Assembly: GCA_037157565.1 (NCBI GenBank)
Contig: JAZHRO010000063.1
Span: 159,514,501 to 159,578,500, forward strand
Source: Thalassia testudinum
Lineage: Eukaryota; Streptophyta; Magnoliopsida; Alismatales; Hydrocharitaceae
DNA: 64,000 bases
Reading direction: 5' to 3'
How positions within the stretch are numbered: position 1 is the first letter of the stretch; the number at the start of each line of letters is the position of its first letter. This document shows, one piece after another, positions 60,185 to 64,000 of this stretch. The position numbers and the translations under genes were made by a program. The notes under the pieces are model-generated. The model made no database searches and had not been told where the DNA came from. It saw only the letters and a list, made by a program, of their open reading frames with translations.

Positions 60185-61541
60185 TGCATCTTGGGGTGAT
60201 AATTCTATTAAATGGGCCCCATCTTAAGAATAAAAGGCACAGATAACACAACATAAGTAGAATGGGAGCATTGCATGCATCATACGCCAAGATTGCTTAT
60301 AAAATAGTATTAATGGCCATTTGTATGATCACTTGTCAATGTAGACCTCAGATGAGCAATTGGACCGCATGGATGGATTCATAATGACGAACGGAGTCCA
60401 ACAAACTCGAAATCGGCCAAATCCGACATCCGGAGCTCCCACAATGGGCCCAAGAAGTTTTGACCGTTGATCTGATGATCAATGGCCCATGGCTCACTGC
60501 GTCCAGATCTCCACCTTCACCCGGAGGACAGATCTAAGCCGTCGATCTTCGATCGAATGGTTGAGAACCGCGCGCACACCCTCACTCACTGCGACAAAGC
60601 AATGGGCGTAGCATAGTGGTTGGAATGCACGCCCGTGCTCACGCATCGCGAGTTCGAGTCGCGGGGAGCTGAAATTCGGAGACGACGATGTGCGCGAGCG
60701 AAATTGGGTCGCCCGATCAGCAGCAGACGGATGAGATTACGCGACGTGGCACCCGCAGATGTGCCCTGACCAGATGCGCGCGATGACGCGGGTGCAAGGG
60801 CACGATCCAGGCAAGCACCTCGCACGAGATCCCAGCCGTCCGATCACCGATCGGATGGCTTGTGGTGCGTGCACACGGATCGGGCGCAAGGAAGCACGGC
60901 TGCGGGCGAGCGACAGGAGGGCAGGGGTCTTCACCGACATTTTGGGAAGGGTTTTAGCGACGTCTCGGACGTCGCTAAAACCCCTTCTTCATTTGGAAAG
61001 CCCTTCTCCCTATTTAAACCCCTTCCAACCACCCATTCAAGGCATTCAATTCACTTGCAACTACTCTACCCCCCTCCTAGCTACCTTTAAGCCCTTTTGT
61101 AATCGTCAGAGATGACCAACCGCAGACGGAGCCCTCTCCACCATCGTGGCTGCCTCGCCGCCCTCCCTCTCTCTCTCTTCCCTTCTTTTAGGCTTTACTT
61201 TAGTTATGTTCAAGCATTTATCTAATGTTGTAATTATGAACTAAAGTTGCATGATTAATGAAGTTGTTTTCTATTCAGTTGCTTGCTCTATTTTCTATTC
61301 AAGCTGCATGATACGAATGAAACAATTCTAACCCTAATCTCTTTCTCTCTCTCGCTTTTCACCTGCACCTTTTTGCAAGCAAAACCCCACGATTTTCGTG
61401 ACAATAAGTGATAAGAAGAATCTGATTTTTATGCCTCCCTGAGACCGACACTCAGACTCACATCCATTTCTTTACTTTAAAATCGACTTCGCAAGTGCAA
61501 ACTATAACGACACTTCCAAACACACGCGCTCGCACATGTCA
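60185..61541 (+). repeat. 3' LTR of element IV
   Basis: Matches 50662-52048. The tRNA-like segment is at 60600-60672. The inverted repeat at 60946-60987 has a perfect 16-bp stem (arms 60949-60964 and 60968-60983, loop tcg) that includes GACGTC in each arm. TATTTAAA is at 61011-61018. Confidence 0.93.
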
Positions 61542-61706
61542 TTAACACTCACAAAAACACATTAAAAAGATAAGAAAAATGCAATGCATGCCTATCCTAA
61601 TTTATAACTAAATGCAACCCGAAAAACTCGTTTGCGAAGCAAAACCCTAAAAGTTAGGATTGTTTTAATGCAAAAGAATGATGATAAACTGACGTTTATC
61701 AGAGGA

Positions 61707-61998
61707 CACCCCTTAAAAGGAACAAAAGGGTAGTTAAGAGGCATCACATATGCATCACCTCAAAGGAAGAGTTCGCCCTACTTGCATCCCTTAGTTCCAT
61801 CCTTGGAGTAACTTCTCACTAGATCACTTGAGAATATCATTTAAGCAAGGTATAGGTCTTAGGGCACTCCATAAGTTGATTTGGGGTGTGTAACTGGTTG
61901 ATAACTTGCTTGATCACATACGAACATTAAAATTTTTGAGAAAAGCAAGTAAAAAATCACTCTTGTCTTGTGTGTGCCTGATTGATTGCTTATTGTGC
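61707..61998 (+). other. Leader of element V, second part
   Basis: Resumes directly after the GAGGA duplication of solo LTR VII; together with 47741-48553 it forms the leader of element V. No gene. Confidence 0.7.
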
Positions 61999-64000
61999 AT
62001 GCATGGTACAAGATCAAGAAAACCAAGGTTAGAGGGACCTTTAGACTTCGAACCTAGGAGGAAACCTAATTCCAGTGAGCCCTCAACATTGGATCCACCA
62101 CTTCTTACCAACCCAATCCAAACCAAGAGCAGCTAATGGAGCAATTACATGAACAGTTTAAGTGGTGGTTCAACAATAGAAACCAAAACCAACCACAACC
62201 TCGACCCTTACAGGGGTTTTATGATCCCGCGACTTACAATATCGTACCTCATGTAAGGGTTCCTGAAGATGATTCTGAACTCAAATCCCATTCGATAGGT
62301 CTTATTCAAAACCATTTCCATGGACTTAACACTGAAGACCCATTCCAACACATTGAAGATCTTACCACCCTTGGTCAAACTATAAAACCTAGGAACATGA
62401 ATCTTGATGTCTTGATGATGAAACTTTTCCCCTTCTCCTTAAGAGACAAAGCTACCCATTGATATAGAACCATAGGGAAACCCATCAACACATGAGATGA
62501 ACTAAAGAATGCCTTTCTTAGGAAATTCTTCCCTATTGGAAAAACAAATGCCCTTAACAGAGCCATCACAACCTTCACTCAACAATCTGGGGAACAACTC
62601 CATGAAGCCTGGGAAAGATTTACTGACTTAGCCAGAAAATGTCCACACCATGGCATACCCAAGTGGCACCTAGTGCCAATTTTTTACCATGGACTTAATG
62701 AGCAGTTGAGAAATTATGTGGATGCAGGGGTAACTTTTTAAATAAAGATGAAGATAGTGCATATGACCTATTTGAAAGCATGAGTGAAAACTCCCTCAAC
62801 CAAGCCTCTATGAACACCTTTGGAAGGACTAGTCAACCAAGAGGAATGTATGAACTCCAGACTAGCCCAAATAAGGTTGACTTAGAAAAGCTATGTGAAA
62901 AGTTGGGAACCACAGTCTCTAAGAAGTTTAATGAATTTCTTAATACAATCAAGACCACCCAGCCCATACTCAATCAAGGGACACACTCCCCCCCTCTCTG
63001 TTATGCCTAGACTCCCGCAAGCGATCACCCTCACAACCTAAATCTAACTCACTCTGCAAGCCCAAGCTATCAGGACCCTTTCTATGGAGCTCAACAAGGA
63101 ACCTTTGTTCCTGCTTATACTGATTCTTCCTATTCAATCAACCCATCCTCAGGATTTGAGGATGTTTAGGCCATCCAAGGATATGCTAAGAATGATCCCT
63201 TTTCTAATAATTACAATCCTGGATGGCGTAATCATCCAAGCTTCTCTTGGTCCAATCAAAAGGCAGGACAATTGCCTCACCAGACCCAGATTAGACAACC
63301 TTATCCTAACTCTTTTAATCGGGGTTAATCTTCAAGGCAAAGCTATGTCCAAAGTCTCCCTCCACCCACCCAACCGACCCAAACAGAATTGTGGATTAAA
63401 ATGATGGGTGAAATACTGACTAAGCAACAAGAGCAAATCAATCAACAGAATCAAAGGACTCAAGAGGACATGAATGAGATTAAGGGGCAACTTAGCCAGC
63501 TTGTTGAATCACGACAACATGGGACCCTCGCCTCACAACACATCCCAAATCCCAGGAACATCCAAAACCGCAATAATGCAAACTCATGATTTAACCAGAA
63601 TAGAATGCCTCAATAGAACCAAGTTAACAAGATGAGCCAGGATTCAACCAAAACCCACAACAGGGTCAACTGATTTTACCAAACCCTACTTAGAACACAA
63701 ATGCAATGGCAACTGCCATTACTTTAAGGAGTAGGACCACCACCCAGGATTCTGTGTGGGAAACACAAAATGATTTCAAGCTTGAACAAGAAGATGGAAA
63801 ATTAGAGGATGAAAAATTTAATACTGAGGATGATAATCTTGAGGCTCAGGAACCCGAGGTTGAAATAGCCACCCATATCCCATTCCTTGAAGCCTTAGAA
63901 AAACCAAAAACCAAAAAAGAAGAACCCATCTAGCAATGAGGAGTTGCTTGAGTTGTTTAAATAGGTCCAGATAAACATCCCACTCCTTGATGCTATCAAA
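61999..64000 (+). pseudogene. gag of element V (broken, runs off window)
   Basis: ATG at 61999 begins an N-terminus related to elements I and II (RLEGPLDFEPRRK). The capsid-like domain at 62290-62740 has PFQHIEDLTTLGQT and RKFFPIGKTNALNR. Then come a Gln/Asn-rich linker, a TLRSRT stretch (63716) and an Asp/Glu-rich part. The window ends in the conserved NEELLELF, then LLDAIK region before protease. Frameshifts occur near 62134 and 62735, with more between 63000 and 63930. Stops include 62460 (a Trp codon in relatives). It is the oldest element of the right tower by nesting and one of the most decayed. Confidence 0.88.

Larger units (their letters stand above)
50662..61541 (+). mobile_element. 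Element IV: full-length Athila-clade retrotransposon
   Basis: LTRs are 50662-52048 and 60185-61541. A tRNA-Asp PBS variant, leader, gag, pol, noncoding tail and purine tract (60163-60173) follow the same order as element I. The target duplication TTAAC is perfect (50657-50661, 61542-61546). It is inserted in solo LTR VII. Nine bases (tgataacac) separate tatgggggta from the 3' LTR, so the LTR start could be a few bases earlier. It is non-autonomous because of stops, frameshifts and lost catalytic residues. Confidence 0.93.
48549..61706 (-). mobile_element. Solo LTR VII (minus strand), split by element IV
   Basis: The LTR consists of 48554-50661 plus 61547-61701 (about 2.26 kb). On the minus strand it starts TGATAAACGTC and ends TTTTTCGCATCA, the same terminal style as element II. 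The target duplication GAGGA is perfect at 48549-48553 and 61702-61706. The two parts become contiguous when element IV and one TTAAC are removed. The U5 signature (complement of ccaagggaggca near 48685) and a TATA candidate at 49452-49459 confirm the orientation. Confidence 0.9.

Overview
The window is repeat-dominated nuclear DNA of a flowering plant with a large genome. It shows only transposable elements, mainly Ty3/gypsy LTR retrotransposons nested in one another. I found no host gene, rRNA or tRNA gene. Athila-type polyproteins, primer binding sites (PBS) matching plant tRNA-Asp and initiator tRNA-Met, and a chromovirus with a very long LTR support a plant origin. The species cannot be named from this.

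Left tower (1-25146). Element 0 (minus strand, 1-7291) is a chromovirus, probably Tekay/Del-like. It has a 2.65 kb LTR, an initiator-Met PBS and a gag-pol frame that stays open for 1488 codons until it leaves the window. It sits in A, part of an LTR of another family (7297-8461). A abuts the protease region of Athila element II (minus strand). Complete Athila element I (plus strand, 8543-20104, TSD cctac/cctgc) has split that same protease region: II resumes at 20105 with gag, leader, tRNA-Asp PBS and LTR up to 25146.

Middle (25147-46232). In order this holds: minus-strand LTR D (25151-27866); an unassigned GT-rich stretch; the 3' end of a third Athila-like element (III, integrase C-terminus at 29199-29834) with its noncoding tail and probable LTR; a very AT-rich block; a short non-coding LTR element B-C (about 35380-38771) with a hAT-like end; unassigned DNA; a Harbinger-like MITE; a Ty1/copia RNase H scrap; and a solo LTR of the element 0 family (42851-45521).

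Right tower (46233-64000). Athila element V (plus strand) has a 5' LTR, PBS and leader. Solo LTR VII (minus strand) is inserted in its leader, with a perfect GAGGA TSD at 48549 and 61702. Complete Athila element IV (plus strand, TSD TTAAC at 50657 and 61542) is inserted inside VII. V then resumes at 61707 with a broken gag running off the right edge. Relative age is V, then VII, then IV.

Only element 0 looks coding-competent. I, II, III, IV and V are decayed, mostly by C-to-T or G-to-A stops that keep the frame. The most unusual material is noncoding: palindrome arrays in LTR U3 regions (GACGTC, AGCT, GGCGCC, CCTAGG), an AGTGAC-core inverted repeat beside the TATA box in LTRs of several families, tRNA-like A/B-box segments in Athila U3, and a duplicated hairpin-capable motif between pol and the 3' LTR that is conserved between elements I and IV.
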